A stretch of DNA of 64,000 nucleotides from Ktedonobacter racemifer DSM 44963. GTDB taxonomy: Bacteria > Chloroflexota > Ktedonobacteria > Ktedonobacterales > Ktedonobacteraceae. Under the pieces are notes generated by a model that was not told the DNA's origin, searched no databases, and saw only the letters and a list, made by a program, of their open reading frames with translations. The stretch is from assembly GCF_000178855.1 (NCBI RefSeq), contig NZ_ADVG01000002.1, positions 1,364,001 through 1,428,000 on the forward strand, in the 5' to 3' direction. Positions 7,823 to 16,663 of this stretch are shown here, in pieces. Each line of letters starts with the position of its first letter. Position 1 is the first letter of the stretch. Position numbers and translations under genes: made by a program.

Positions 7823-9325
7823 CTAATAAATCCCACTTGCCAGCGTACCAGTTGTATTCAATGGCTGCGAGGGCTGTCCATTCGAGGCGATCCAGCCCTG
7901 ACCTGGGACAAAGGTCGCGCCATTCCCGCCATTGCCCCACTGTGACTCGGTCTCAAAGGGCAATCCCGAAGAGAAGGGTGAGCCTCCTTGCATGGGATCA
8001 GGCATCGAAGGCATTGCAGGCGACCAGGGAGAGGCGGTCGTCGCAGCATAGCCTGGAGCCATATAGCCTCCCTGCATGGGGTCAGTCGGAGCGGGCGACG
8101 CCTCGCGTGTGGGGGCAAACATTTCTTCCGCGTTATTGAGCACCGAGATCGGAGCCACGTGAATCAACCCCATCGCCATCAACTCACCCGCCACCTGACA
8201 CAGCATATCGGGCGTTATGGCTAGATCCTGGCATGCCGTCTGTAAGGCCGTCTTTCCATCTACCCGGGTAAGCAAGCGCCACTGCTCAGGCGTCATTTGA
8301 AACTGGGGATTCTGCGCGCGAAATGATGAAAGATCGGCGGGAATGAGCACCATATCCGGGCGCATAAACGAGGTATCCATGCGTGGCGGAGGAACAGGAT
8401 TCATCACTGGCTCCGGGCGCAGAGGAGCCGCAGCCGAGCTATTCTGCAACATACCACTGAGCGAGGCGCCACCCATGGGGTTCATCTCAACGCCCTGAGC
8501 AACCGGAGCAAGAGCCTCCGTCGAAGGCAGCGATGTGGGAACCGCGCTCACATCAAAGAGTGAGGCCGCGTTAATCTTGGCCGGGGCTTCTTTGACTTCC
8601 GCCGGCTTCTTCACAGGCGCCGGGCTAAGCTGTACAGGTGGAGCAGAGGGGGGAACCCGAGGAGTGGTCGCCTGCTGTGGTGTAGGAATGCCAGGAGGGA
8701 TCGCCGTACGAGGTAGCGCAATATTCCAGGACTGTGCTCTATCCGCCTCCTCCGTTGAAAGCACGGGAGTCGTCTGCACCCGTGGAAGTCCAGGAGGTGT
8801 GGCCTGCGGCGCGGGCGTCTGCTGCACTGGCAGCACAGGCGTAGGTGGAACAGGCGCGAGCGGCATCGAGGTCAGGAGTTGCGAAACGGAGACAGCGATA
8901 AGCAAGCGCTCAGCCCCTGGCAGCACACCCTCATCAAAATGGACCTCGCCTTCCGGCCAGAGCATCAGCACATTAAGCACATCCAGCGCGTTGCGATTCG
9001 CCCAGGAGCGCAGGGCCTCCTGACCCAGGGCATGGCGGTCCATCAGTGTCAGAGCTATGCGCGTCTCACTTGGCTCAGCCGAACCAATGGCTTGCAGCGC
9101 CTCGCGCAGCATCTGGGATGTAATGACACCATCCTGAAGCAAACGCTCGCCCAGGGTCACATTTGTACGAACCGGACCGATACACATCAATCGTCCGTCG
9201 CGAAAATAGAGTTCAATCAGGTGTGGCCCTTGTTTGACTGTAAGCAATCCAGTTTTCGCATACGCTTCTATGCGCTGGAGAACACTAGACAGATTGAATT
9301 GACTTAACGTACCTATAAGTGACAC
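7823..9325 (-). CDS. DUF4388 (PATAN) domain protein with long Pro/Ala-rich linker
   Basis: A 500-residue protein. The N-terminus MSLIGTLSQFNLSSVLQ and the following GLLTVKQG..LYFRDGRLM are typical of DUF4388, a domain found in gliding and two-component systems of myxobacteria, cyanobacteria and Chloroflexota. Residues about 155-345 are a proline/alanine-rich disordered linker. A helical segment follows (about 375-420) and then a second low-complexity tail rich in Gly/Met/Pro. It is cytoplasmic, with no signal or membrane segment. The MglA-roadblock operon at 13.8-15.3 kb is of a kind often found with DUF4388 proteins, so a role in polarity or signalling is plausible but inferred. Confidence 0.75.
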   Translation of the reverse strand: MSLIGTLSQFNLSSVLQRIEAYAKTGLLTVKQGPHLIELYFRDGRLMCIGPVRTNVTLGERLLQDGVITSQMLREALQAIGSAEPSETRIALTLMDRHALGQEALRSWANRNALDVLNVLMLWPEGEVHFDEGVLPGAERLLIAVSVSQLLTSMPLAPVPPTPVLPVQQTPAPQATPPGLPRVQTTPVLSTEEADRAQSWNIALPRTAIPPGIPTPQQATTPRVPPSAPPVQLSPAPVKKPAEVKEAPAKINAASLFDVSAVPTSLPSTEALAPVAQGVEMNPMGGASLSGMLQNSSAAAPLRPEPVMNPVPPPRMDTSFMRPDMVLIPADLSSFRAQNPQFQMTPEQWRLLTRVDGKTALQTACQDLAITPDMLCQVAGELMAMGLIHVAPISVLNNAEEMFAPTREASPAPTDPMQGGYMAPGYAATTASPWSPAMPSMPDPMQGGSPFSSGLPFETESQWGNGGNGATFVPGQGWIASNGQPSQPLNTTGTLASGIY

Positions 9326-9593
9326 CGTAAATTCACCGTCCGTCCAGAAAATTTACTCAAGCGCCGCGCCAAGCCGTCTCTATGACCATCCTCCCTAATG
9401 TATACATCTTCCTACCTGGCTTCACATACCGGCGTCGCGCCAGAGACTACTACACCTTTTTAAGTACCTAATTGCCCATTTCGATAGAATACGCAACAGG
9501 ATAAAAAAAAGAGACCTTCCAGCCATTCTTCCTCCGCAAAATAGTACAAGAGTAAAGAAGAAAATCGCATTGCAGGTCCCTAAAAAGAAAAAG
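9326..9593. other. Intergenic stretch without a recognised gene
   Basis: It holds the upstream region of the DUF4388 gene and the region downstream of tRNA-Ser. I see no palindrome, tRNA or credible reading frame here. It is somewhat A/T-rich near 9500. Confidence 0.5.
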
Positions 9594-9677
9594 CGGAAGG
9601 AGAGGGATTCGAACCCCCGGGGCTCATCACCCAGCTGTTTTCAAGACAGCCGCAATAGACCACTCTGCCATCCTTCC
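9594..9677 (-). tRNA. tRNA-Ser (anticodon TGA)
   Basis: On the minus strand the acceptor GGAAGGA pairs with TCCTTCC (9595-9601), and G is the discriminator. The anticodon arm GCTGT/ACAGC holds the loop CTTGAAA with anticodon TGA. A long variable arm typical of tRNA-Ser is present, with a GGTTCGAATCC T-arm. It lies just downstream of serS on the same strand, so the tRNA and its cognate synthetase are neighbours. Confidence 0.95.
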
Positions 9678-9786
9678 AAGACATACTATACCACAACATT
9701 CTCCAAATGAAAAGAGGGCAAGCCCAAATAGTACCATTGGACGCGGCCCACTGGTGGCGCCAGATTACGCCCGCGCTCGGGTCCAT

Positions 9787-11049
9787 CTAGCGCTTCACCG
9801 GTCCTATCAAGGCGGTTCCCATGTATGGACGCAGTACTTTAGGGATAACCACGGAGCCATCGGCCTGCTGGTTCAGCTCAAGGATCGCCGCCATGGTGCG
9901 CCCCACCGCCAGTCCCGAGCCGTTGAGTGTATGCACATATTCGGCCCGCGTGCCGTTCTGGGGCCGATACTTGATATTGGCGCGTATCGCCTGAAAACTC
10001 TCGCAGTTGCTGATTGAGGAGACCTCGATATAATCTTGCAGGCTGGGGAGCCAGACCTCCAGATCAAAGGAGCGCGACGCGGCAAAGGGCAGGTTAAGTG
10101 CACAAAGCTCAACCACACGGTATGGTAACTCTAATAAACGCAGCACCTGTTCCGCGTGCAGCAGCATCTGCTCATGGGCGCTATAGGATTGCTCAGGCGT
10201 AGTGAACTGAAATAGCTCAACCTTGTTAAACTGATGCAGGCGCAGCAATCCCCGCTGGTAACGGGAGGCCGAGCCCGCCTCGCGGCGAAAAGCCGTTGTC
10301 CAGGCAGCGTAGCGCAGAGGCAGTTCCTCACGCATCAGAATGCTATCGGTATGCATCCCCACCAGGGCCACTTCAGCCGTTGGATTGAGGTAGAGTTCAT
10401 CCATCGTACAGGCATACGCCTGCTCCTCAAACTTGGGCAGTTGACCGGCGCCCAGCATCACCGAACGTTTGGCGAGGAAAGGGGGAATAACCTCTATATA
10501 CTCGGCTTCGCACGTATGCAGATCCAGCATAAATGAGAGCAGAGCACGCTCCAGCCGCGCGCCATAGCCACGCAAGGTCATAAAACGGCTGCCCGCCACC
10601 TGTGCGGCACTGGTGGGATCGAGAATTCCCAGGCGCTCGCCCAGCTCCCAATGCGCAAGCGGCTGAAATTGAAAAGCGGCGCTCTCCCCCCAGCGCCGCA
10701 GCTCGACATCGGTATCATCGCGCACGGCATGCTGAGGCAGATTAGGCAGGGTTTGTATCAACAGGCGCAACCGGGTATCGGCGTCGCTCACCTGCAATTC
10801 GAGCTGCCGTATCTCCCGCATAATCGCCTTGATCTGCTTATTGAGACCAGCGCGCTTCTCTCCTGATGTATTGCGTACTTCCTCACGCACGCCCTTCAAG
10901 GTCGTATAGAGACCATCCGTGCGCGTGATCAACCCCCGACGCTGCTCAGCCAGGCGTAGAATTTCATCAATATTGTAGGACTCGCGCCGCCTCTCCAAGG
11001 CCTCGCGAACCACCTGTGGATGTTGACAAATAAAGTCCAAACTCATCAT
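9787..11049 (-). CDS. serS: Seryl-tRNA synthetase
   Basis: A 420-residue class II synthetase that charges tRNA-Ser. The N-terminal 100 residues form the long coiled-coil arm that grips the tRNA variable arm. Motif 2 is FRREAGSASRYQRGL with HQFNKVELF, and motif 3 is GSGLAVGRTMAAILE. The start MMSL offers two adjacent ATG codons, of which either may be used. The cognate tRNA-Ser(TGA) lies 110 bases downstream and could be cotranscribed. Confidence 0.93.
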   Translation of the reverse strand: MMSLDFICQHPQVVREALERRRESYNIDEILRLAEQRRGLITRTDGLYTTLKGVREEVRNTSGEKRAGLNKQIKAIMREIRQLELQVSDADTRLRLLIQTLPNLPQHAVRDDTDVELRRWGESAAFQFQPLAHWELGERLGILDPTSAAQVAGSRFMTLRGYGARLERALLSFMLDLHTCEAEYIEVIPPFLAKRSVMLGAGQLPKFEEQAYACTMDELYLNPTAEVALVGMHTDSILMREELPLRYAAWTTAFRREAGSASRYQRGLLRLHQFNKVELFQFTTPEQSYSAHEQMLLHAEQVLRLLELPYRVVELCALNLPFAASRSFDLEVWLPSLQDYIEVSSISNCESFQAIRANIKYRPQNGTRAEYVHTLNGSGLAVGRTMAAILELNQQADGSVVIPKVLRPYMGTALIGPVKR

Positions 11050-11249
11050 AACAACTACAGTATAGCATAAAAAGGGGCACTAAGAGCCATAACGTAATGC
11101 ATCATCTCGGGACTTCTCGTCACCACATCCTCTATCCTTCCGCCCAAAGCAGACGTTTCTCTCATCCGTCAGGAAACCATTGCACAATAGAGGGAATTTG
11201 CGATACACTTACAAAGGTCAAGCAAAGAGACAACGCATGATATGTTGAG

Positions 11250-11816
11250 GTGCATGTGGATGAATTTATACAGCAGGGCGGCACGTGGAGAGAGGAAATC
11301 TTGTCAGCAGACCAGGCAACCAGGGAAGCAGAAAACGACATGATCACTATCGTGAAACTAACTCCTCAAGGACAGGTAGCTATTCGCTATGAAGGCGAGG
11401 TCGTAGCATACTTCCCCAATGGGGCCAAAATTGAGGCATACTGGACGCTCCCAGCGCGTGACCTGGGTTATGCACGCTTCGAGCCAGGTGATCGCTTTCT
11501 GGAGTACTACTACACCGATCACTGGTTCAACATCTTCGCCATCTTTCACGCAGATGGCAGACCCAAAGGCTGGTACTGCAATATAGCCGAACCGGCCATC
11601 ATCAGTAACACCTCTATCCAGCAAGTCGATTTATTTTTAGACGTATGGATTAGCACAACAGGAGCAGCGCTCACTCTGGATGAAGATGAATTCAACCAGG
11701 CTAGCGACCTGAGCGAGGACCAGCGCCAGGGCGCCAGGGGAGGTCTTAAAATGTTGCTGCATCTACTACACACACACCAGGAGCCTTTTACCATCCTGGG
11801 CAATCCAGGTGACTAA
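11250..11816 (+). CDS. DUF402 domain protein
   Basis: A protein of about 188 residues. The core, from about residue 31 to 130, has the YFPNGAKIEAYW, FEPGDRFLEYYYTDHWFNIFA and GWYCNIAEPA segments typical of the DUF402 barrel, which includes FomD-like nucleotide hydrolases that act on nucleoside di/triphosphates or acyl-nucleotides. The substrate is unknown. The start is uncertain: GTG 11250, GTG 11256 (after GAGG) or ATG 11340, at the domain edge. Single gene, no operon partner. Confidence 0.7.
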   Translation: MHVDEFIQQGGTWREEILSADQATREAENDMITIVKLTPQGQVAIRYEGEVVAYFPNGAKIEAYWTLPARDLGYARFEPGDRFLEYYYTDHWFNIFAIFHADGRPKGWYCNIAEPAIISNTSIQQVDLFLDVWISTTGAALTLDEDEFNQASDLSEDQRQGARGGLKMLLHLLHTHQEPFTILGNPGD

Positions 11817-11818
11817 TC

Positions 11819-11921
11819 AACGCAGCAACAATATCGATCCTTGATGATACGGCATTCCCTGCGCCATTAGACATTCTCTGTGCCATTATATGTCGACGCG
11901 TACTTTATAGTGGCGTCGGGC
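11819..11921. repeat. Decayed copy of the 287/1813 palindromic repeat
   Basis: The segment begins with CAACGCAGCAA, contains GATGATACGG and ends with TATGTCGACGCGTACTTTA, matching the ends of the 1813-1890 palindrome with many substitutions and an insertion. It follows the DUF402 gene. Confidence 0.45.
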
Positions 11922-12019
11922 TATCACACGGCTATAGTGCGAAGTACGTCAATTGTACGGTTGTTCGTTTGTAGGGAACTTACTTGAGTCTCCCCTTTCT
12001 TACAAATGATAGGATCATT

Positions 12020-12481
12020 ATGTTAAAACTTGACATTCCTGAGCGCGAGACCATTGAACTCCAGCACGCAGTCATTGACATCAATGGAACGCTGGCAGTT
12101 GATGGCGTCGCCATCGCAGGCGTCGCGGAACGCCTTGAAGAGCTTTCGGAGCATCTGACCATCCACCTTGTTACCGCGGGAACCCACGATCATCTGCAAG
12201 AGCTGGAGCGCGACCTGGGCTTTCCTATCCATGTCACGCATCGCAGCGAGGAGAAACTACGCTATGTCCGCGATCTTGGCCCCTCCAAGGTTATCGCCAT
12301 CGGCAACGGCGCCAACGACACGACCATGCTTCGCCTGGCCGGACTCGGCATCGCGGTCATGACCACCGAGGGCGTCTCCATCCGCGCGCTGCAGGCTGCT
12401 GACGTCGTGGTGAGTAGTCCCCTTGATGCCATTGATCTCCTACTCAAGCCTAAGCGCCTGATCGCGACTCTACGCGGCTAA
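12020..12481 (+). CDS. HAD-like phosphatase, soluble P-type-ATPase-like (COG4087 type)
   Basis: A 153-residue HAD-fold protein. Motif I is DINGT (Asp20, with Asn where phosphatases have the second Asp), as in the soluble P-type-ATPase-like group. Motif IV is IGNGANDTTML, and a lysine (motif III) lies between. It has no cap domain or membrane segment. The substrate is unknown. Start ATG 12020 has AGGA 6 bases upstream; a TTG start 36 bases earlier is less likely. Confidence 0.75.
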   Translation: MLKLDIPERETIELQHAVIDINGTLAVDGVAIAGVAERLEELSEHLTIHLVTAGTHDHLQELERDLGFPIHVTHRSEEKLRYVRDLGPSKVIAIGNGANDTTMLRLAGLGIAVMTTEGVSIRALQAADVVVSSPLDAIDLLLKPKRLIATLRG

Positions 12482-12533
12482 AACGTACAGCTTATTTCAT
12501 ACCTTGACCAACCTTAAGTACAAAGTTCTCTCT

Positions 12534-12596
12534 GGTAAAATGGTGTAGTGGGTACTGGCGGTCTGAGGCCGCCAGTACCCACTACACCATTTTACC
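12534..12596. repeat. Perfect 28-bp palindrome between two tandem genes
   Basis: Arms 12534-12561 and 12569-12596 are perfect with a 7-base loop. It could end the HAD gene transcript. The right flank GAGCGCCGCAGACGCGA matches the right flanks of the 4955 and 18931 palindromes although the stems are unrelated. Confidence 0.6.
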
Positions 12597-12696
12597 CAGT
12601 CGAGCGCCGCAGACGCGAGAGGTCAAGCCAAAAACGTGCACATAACATTAGCATAACTAAATTTAGCTTTTTCAGTTTGACAGGATACTATGACTG

Positions 12697-13632
12697 ATGA
12701 AAACTCGCTTCAGCGCCTCACCAGAAGCCAGCGGCACTTCAACAGCGCCAGGGACCTCACCAGAGCTAGCCCGGCGTGGCCTCCTCTTTGTCTGTATCGC
12801 AGTCATCTTCTTTGGCTCCAACCCGGTCTTTGTCCGCTGGGCCGCGCCCTTTTCCTCGCTTGAGATCGCCTTCTGGCGCCTGGCTATCGCGACGCTGCTG
12901 GTCGCGCTCATGGGCCTCATCACGCACCAGCCCCTACGCATCGCTCGAGGCGAGATTCGTAACTTTGCCTTTTACGGCCTGGTGACGGCGCTCCACTTTG
13001 TTTTCTATATTTCATCGCTCAGCTTCACCACCATCGCCCATTCCCTGGCCCTCACCTATACCTCGCCTATTTTTGTGACCCTCTTCTCAGTCATCTTTTT
13101 AAAGGAGCCGCTACCCAAGCGAAAATATGTGGGCATTGGCGTCGCCGTTCTGGGCGTGGGCATCCTGGCCGGCTTTGAGCCAAACTATACGACGTGTAAC
13201 CTCAACGGAGGCAGGTGCATGATCCTGGGGGATGGACTTGCCATCCTCTCGGCACTCTGCTTTGGCATCTACTCCATCGCTGGGCGCAGCGTTCGTGACG
13301 CGCACCCCCTGTTCCGCTACACCACAAACGTGTACGGCTTCGCGGCCCTCTGGCTCCTACCTATCGGGACTTACCTGGCCTTCCAGCACAGTTACAGCCC
13401 GCTCGCCATTGCCTCAGTCGTCGCGCTAGGTGTCTTCCCTCTGGGTCTGGGCCATACCCTCTACAACGCCGCCATTCGCTACGTCCACGCCACCTACGCC
13501 AATCTCATCGCCACCCAGGAGGTCACCATCGGCATCATTCTCGGCATCATCTTCTTCCACGAAATCCCCTCCTGGTCCGCCGTTATCGGCATCATCATCA
13601 CCCTCCTCGGCATCACCAGCGTCATATTTTAG
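12697..13632 (+). CDS. EamA/DMT family permease
   Basis: A 311-residue inner-membrane transporter with about ten membrane helices arranged as two EamA repeats. The first repeat starts at VCIAVIFFGSNPVFVRW and the second around DGLAILSALCFGIYSI. The TSPIFVTLFSVIFLKEPLPKRK block is typical of drug/metabolite exporters. The substrate is unknown. ATG 12697 follows AGGA by 11 bases; the other ATG at 12690 opens a different, non-homologous frame. Confidence 0.85.
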   Translation: MKTRFSASPEASGTSTAPGTSPELARRGLLFVCIAVIFFGSNPVFVRWAAPFSSLEIAFWRLAIATLLVALMGLITHQPLRIARGEIRNFAFYGLVTALHFVFYISSLSFTTIAHSLALTYTSPIFVTLFSVIFLKEPLPKRKYVGIGVAVLGVGILAGFEPNYTTCNLNGGRCMILGDGLAILSALCFGIYSIAGRSVRDAHPLFRYTTNVYGFAALWLLPIGTYLAFQHSYSPLAIASVVALGVFPLGLGHTLYNAAIRYVHATYANLIATQEVTIGIILGIIFFHEIPSWSAVIGIIITLLGITSVIF

Positions 13633-13699
13633 TTCACAGATACAATGATGGTGGTGTGTGGGCTTTTGCCCACACACCACCATCATTGTATCTGTGAAC
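13632..13699. terminator. Perfect 32-bp palindrome between convergent genes
   Basis: Arms 13632-13663 and 13668-13699 are perfect with a TTTT loop. The left arm starts on the last base of the EamA stop codon. It lies between the convergent EamA and MglA genes and fits a bidirectional terminator. Confidence 0.7.
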
Positions 13700-13814
13700 C
13701 TTACAAGAGGTGCAGGATACTTCCTGCCGGGGGTTTGGGGTGTCCCCAAAAACCTTTTTATCCCTCTTCCTGGAAGGATGTAATACACAAGAAGAGGGGT
13801 AAAAAAAAGGCAGT

Positions 13815-14390
13815 TTAAAGTTGGGTCATGACACCCTTGCTGATAGCACGCAGGGATGCGAAGACGCCCTTGCCGGAGGACGCCACAGCCTCAAAGGAGG
13901 GAACCCGCCGCCGATTCAAATAGCGGTCGAGCACCGGCACTGGCAGCGCATTGGGGAGGTCACGCTTATTCCACTGCATGATAAAGGGGAAGTTCCCTAA
14001 ATCCTTGCCCAAGCGGCGCATATTCATCTCAAGCTCGGCGATGCTCTGCACATTCTCCTCAAACTTCTCAGCCTGAGAATCGACGACAAAGACGATGCCG
14101 TCCGCGCCATTTAAGACAGCCAGGCGGGTGCGCTCATAGAGGATCTGGCCTGGAACTGTGTAGAGATAGAAGCGCGTGCGAAAGTTTTGGATTTGACCTA
14201 GTTCCAGAGGAAGAAAGTCAAAGAAAAGCGTACGTTCGGTGTCGGTTTTAATCGAGAGTAGATCCCCACGCACCTGGGGATTAATACTTTTGTGAACGTA
14301 CTGCAAATTGGTTGTCTTCCCGCAGTAGCCGATGCCATAGTAAACAATCTTACAATGGATCTCGCGGGTCGCAATATTTATAAACGCCAT
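13815..14390 (-). CDS. mglA: MglA-like small Ras-family GTPase
   Basis: A 191-residue GTPase. The P-loop GIGYCGKTTNL near residue 19, the TLFFDFLPLELG stretch in place of a Ras-type DxxG switch, and the NKRDLP base-specificity motif match the bacterial MglA group, which marks the leading pole in gliding and twitching bacteria. It is the last gene of a three-gene minus-strand operon after two roadblock proteins (14 bases apart), the usual MglB-MglA order. It has no lipid anchor. Confidence 0.85.
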   Translation of the reverse strand: MAFINIATREIHCKIVYYGIGYCGKTTNLQYVHKSINPQVRGDLLSIKTDTERTLFFDFLPLELGQIQNFRTRFYLYTVPGQILYERTRLAVLNGADGIVFVVDSQAEKFEENVQSIAELEMNMRRLGKDLGNFPFIMQWNKRDLPNALPVPVLDRYLNRRRVPSFEAVASSGKGVFASLRAISKGVMTQL

Positions 14391-14404
14391 GTAAGCCAGG
14401 CCCC

Positions 14405-14899
14405 TTAATCGCGGAAGAGCAGATCAATGGTATCTTCAACAGACGAGCGGAACTGCAAGTTGATGACTGAGGACTTTGTGCGTGAAGTATCGCTACGCAC
14501 GCGTTCGAGAATACGTCCTAATTCGTCAGCAGCTTTTTTGGAGAGCACCTTTACCAGGCCAATATGCGTTAGTTTATCAAAAATAATTACCAGGAGCCAC
14601 TGCTCCTCAACCATAGACGTGAAGATATTTTCCTGGACCCCTTGCTGGAAAATGCTGCGGAAATCCTTCTCATTGAGCAGCCTTGCCACCTCACGCGAAG
14701 ACGAGAAGACGCCTGCCAGCAAGGCACCAAGGGTCGTAGCCTTACTGCGCGACTCAGAACCCTGAACCGCAACCACCTGCCCACTCTTATCGATCAGCAT
14801 CGTAGAAGTTGCATTGGTATCGTTCATCAATTTTGTCAGCAAAGCCGTAATCGCCACGAGTTCGCGATCAGAAATGACCAGGTTTGTCAGTTGTTCCAT
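14405..14899 (-). CDS. Roadblock/LC7 domain protein (MglB-like)
   Basis: A 164-residue protein with a roadblock/LC7 core from about residue 15 to 120 (SGQVVAVQG, LLVIIFD), which usually forms dimers that act as GTPase-activating partners of MglA. ATG 14899 follows GGAGGG by about 10 bases; upstream ATG codons at 14917 and 14923 lack a site. The C-terminal 30 residues (VINLQFRSSVEDTIDLLFRD) are an extension not seen in the shorter neighbour. Confidence 0.8.
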   Translation of the reverse strand: MEQLTNLVISDRELVAITALLTKLMNDTNATSTMLIDKSGQVVAVQGSESRSKATTLGALLAGVFSSSREVARLLNEKDFRSIFQQGVQENIFTSMVEEQWLLVIIFDKLTHIGLVKVLSKKAADELGRILERVRSDTSRTKSSVINLQFRSSVEDTIDLLFRD

Positions 14900-14960
14900 G
14901 AACGCGCCGCCCTCCATATACACGCCAAACAGATGTTATTGACCATATCTTATACCTAAA

Positions 14961-15326
14961 TTACGCAATATCAAGAGCCTCAAGCACTTCATTGCGACTC
15001 GTTCTGACTAGATGACGTATGCGCCCAAGATTTGAGGCATTATCAAAAAGGGTCACCATCAGGGCGAAATCGCCCAGGGGATCAATGCTGACCAGGCCTT
15101 GTTCATATTCCATCACAACCCCAACTACCCCACCACGCGAAATCTCCTGCCCCAGGGCTTCGGCGGTGCTCAAAGCCGTCGTCATGATGGCTCCGACAGC
15201 TTCCATATTATCCTTGCCATCACGTGTCATGCCTTCGATCAAGAGGCCGTCTCGTCCTACAAGGATCGCGAGACGCACTCCAGGAATAGCCAGAAAACGG
15301 CTTAGTGTCTGTTTTAAATCAACCAT
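14961..15326 (-). CDS. Roadblock/LC7 domain protein (short MglB-like)
   Basis: A 121-residue minimal roadblock protein (VGRDGLLIEGM, GGVVGVVMEYEQGLVSIDPLGDFALMV). First gene of the operon. CGGAGGAAAAGA precedes the ATG. Having two different roadblock proteins beside one GTPase suggests a heteromeric regulator or separate GAP and scaffold roles. This is inference. Confidence 0.8.
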   Translation of the reverse strand: MVDLKQTLSRFLAIPGVRLAILVGRDGLLIEGMTRDGKDNMEAVGAIMTTALSTAEALGQEISRGGVVGVVMEYEQGLVSIDPLGDFALMVTLFDNASNLGRIRHLVRTSRNEVLEALDIA

Positions 15327-15353
15327 TCTTTTCCTCCGCGGCCGGCAGGTTTT

Positions 15354-15450
15354 TTGAGCGTGTGTGGTGTCAGGGTATGACCCTAGTTATTCTATTCTAT
15401 ATTTGAGCGTGTGTGGTATCAGGGTATGACCCTAGTTATTCTATTCTATA
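15354..15450. repeat. Two 48-base tandem copies upstream of the roadblock operon
   Basis: Copies 15354-15401 and 15403-15450 differ at one base. Each contains the dyad AGGGTATGACCCT and the run TTATTCTATTCTATA. The pair lies between the divergent roadblock operon and amidase gene, so it is a candidate duplicated operator or promoter. Confidence 0.7.
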
Positions 15451-15620
15451 GAGGAACGGGACGCAATTGGCTGGGACATCTTGGCTAATCTATAATTAGG
15501 CATTCTTTATTGTTAGGCTAGCTATAATGGCTACACCACCGGGCGGCTATGTGGTATATGTATACCCAAAGACGTCCTATAGAAGCGTCGAGACTTCTAA
15601 CAATAGGCAGGAGCATATTC

Positions 15621-16139
15621 ATGGATGAACCAGGAGTCCTCTGGCTACCCTCCAATAATTATTTCCCCGGACGTGAAAAGCATAATGTGCGCTGGCTGAT
15701 TATCCACGGCACGGCTGGCTTTAATAGCGCGCAGGAGGTTGGGGAATTCTTTCAACGCACCGATGTCAGTACGCACTATACCATTGGGCGCGATGGTGTG
15801 ATCGTGCAGTCCGTGCGCGAACATGACGCGGCCTGGGGCAATGGCTATGTGAGCGAGGGACATGATCCCTGGTGGAGTAAGGGCCTCAACCCCAACTATG
15901 TCACTATCTCGATCGAGCACGTGAAGCCCAGTCGTGACAACTCAGATGCACTGACCACCATCCAGACCGAGGTCAGCTTCCGCCTGGTCAAAAACATCTG
16001 CGAACGCCACGAAATTCCCAGGCGGCGCGCCGATGCCACTGGTGGCATCACTGGTCACTACTCCATGGACCCCGTTGGCCGCCATTTCTGTCCCGGCCCC
16101 TACCCCTGGGAAGAACTCTTCTCCTATCTTGCCCGATAA
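15621..16139 (+). CDS. N-acetylmuramoyl-L-alanine amidase (Amidase_2/PGRP type)
   Basis: A 172-residue zinc amidase that cuts between muramic acid and the stem peptide of peptidoglycan. Zinc ligands are visible as His in WLIIHGTAG, His in GHYSMDP and Cys in HFCPG, with the THYTIGRDG and AWGNG segments of the fold. No signal peptide is visible, so it is either cytosolic or released by lysis or unusual export. ATG 15621 has GGCAGGAG upstream. Confidence 0.85.
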   Translation: MDEPGVLWLPSNNYFPGREKHNVRWLIIHGTAGFNSAQEVGEFFQRTDVSTHYTIGRDGVIVQSVREHDAAWGNGYVSEGHDPWWSKGLNPNYVTISIEHVKPSRDNSDALTTIQTEVSFRLVKNICERHEIPRRRADATGGITGHYSMDPVGRHFCPGPYPWEELFSYLAR

Positions 16140-16185
16140 AAAGCAGGAGAAAGGCTCCCCTCGGGGAGCCTTTCTCCTGCTTTTT
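16138..16185. terminator. Bidirectional rho-independent terminator
   Basis: Arms 16138-16160 and 16163-16185 are perfect (23 bp, 2-base loop) with A5 at the left and T5 at the right end. It overlaps the amidase stop codon and sits between convergent genes. It is the clearest intrinsic terminator of the series. Confidence 0.85.
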
Positions 16186-16197
16186 ACTTATTTTTGA

Positions 16198-16641
16198 TTA
16201 GGGCTGGCACTGCCACTCGTACCAGCTGTAGCCATCGCGCTGGAAGATGTGGTAGGCGGCCTTGATGTTGGCATAGGCATCATAGGGCGAGCTACCAGCC
16301 ATAGGCGTCCCATTCCAGGTGCTTGGGTAGAGGATCTGGAAGACGCCTGCCGCGTGGCTGTTACCAATGGGCTGCGTATTGGTCGCGTTCGGATTAAAGT
16401 GCGATTCACAACGGGCAATGTTGATCGCCTGGTTGGCGTGAGGACCAAAGACCTGGCGAATCATCGAAACGACGTCCGCATTGGCATTAGCCGTGTGAAC
16501 TTTAGCAGAGGCTGTCCGCGCACCCAAACCAAGCATGGCGGTCATCATCATAACACCAAACAGTGTTGCCATTCCAAGCTTCAGCAGCAAGCTCTTCATC
16601 TTCTTAGGCTGTTTGGATGTCTGGATAGTATGCTCTTTCAC
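16198..16641 (-). CDS. Secreted lytic transglycosylase-like protein
   Basis: A 147-residue protein with an N-terminal signal (basic start, hydrophobic 18-40, cut near ASA-K at 44-47). The mature part has ARCESHFNP, with the likely catalytic Glu79, AAGVFQILYPSTW and ANIKAAYHIFQ. This is the minimal goose-lysozyme/SLT or resuscitation-promoting-factor fold that cleaves peptidoglycan glycan strands. Cys78 and the cysteine in the final WQCQP may form a disulfide. The start is GTG 16641, with AAGGAG 5 bases upstream. The leader is long and can fold (see 16664-16714). Confidence 0.75.
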   Translation of the reverse strand: MKEHTIQTSKQPKKMKSLLLKLGMATLFGVMMMTAMLGLGARTASAKVHTANANADVVSMIRQVFGPHANQAINIARCESHFNPNATNTQPIGNSHAAGVFQILYPSTWNGTPMAGSSPYDAYANIKAAYHIFQRDGYSWYEWQCQP

Positions 16642-16663
16642 GAATACTCCTTTTACTTCTTCT

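Noticed and set aside
8535..9307. Plus-strand frames over the DUF4388 gene
   Set aside because: Shadows of the GC-rich Pro/Ala linker; no ribosome sites and no family.
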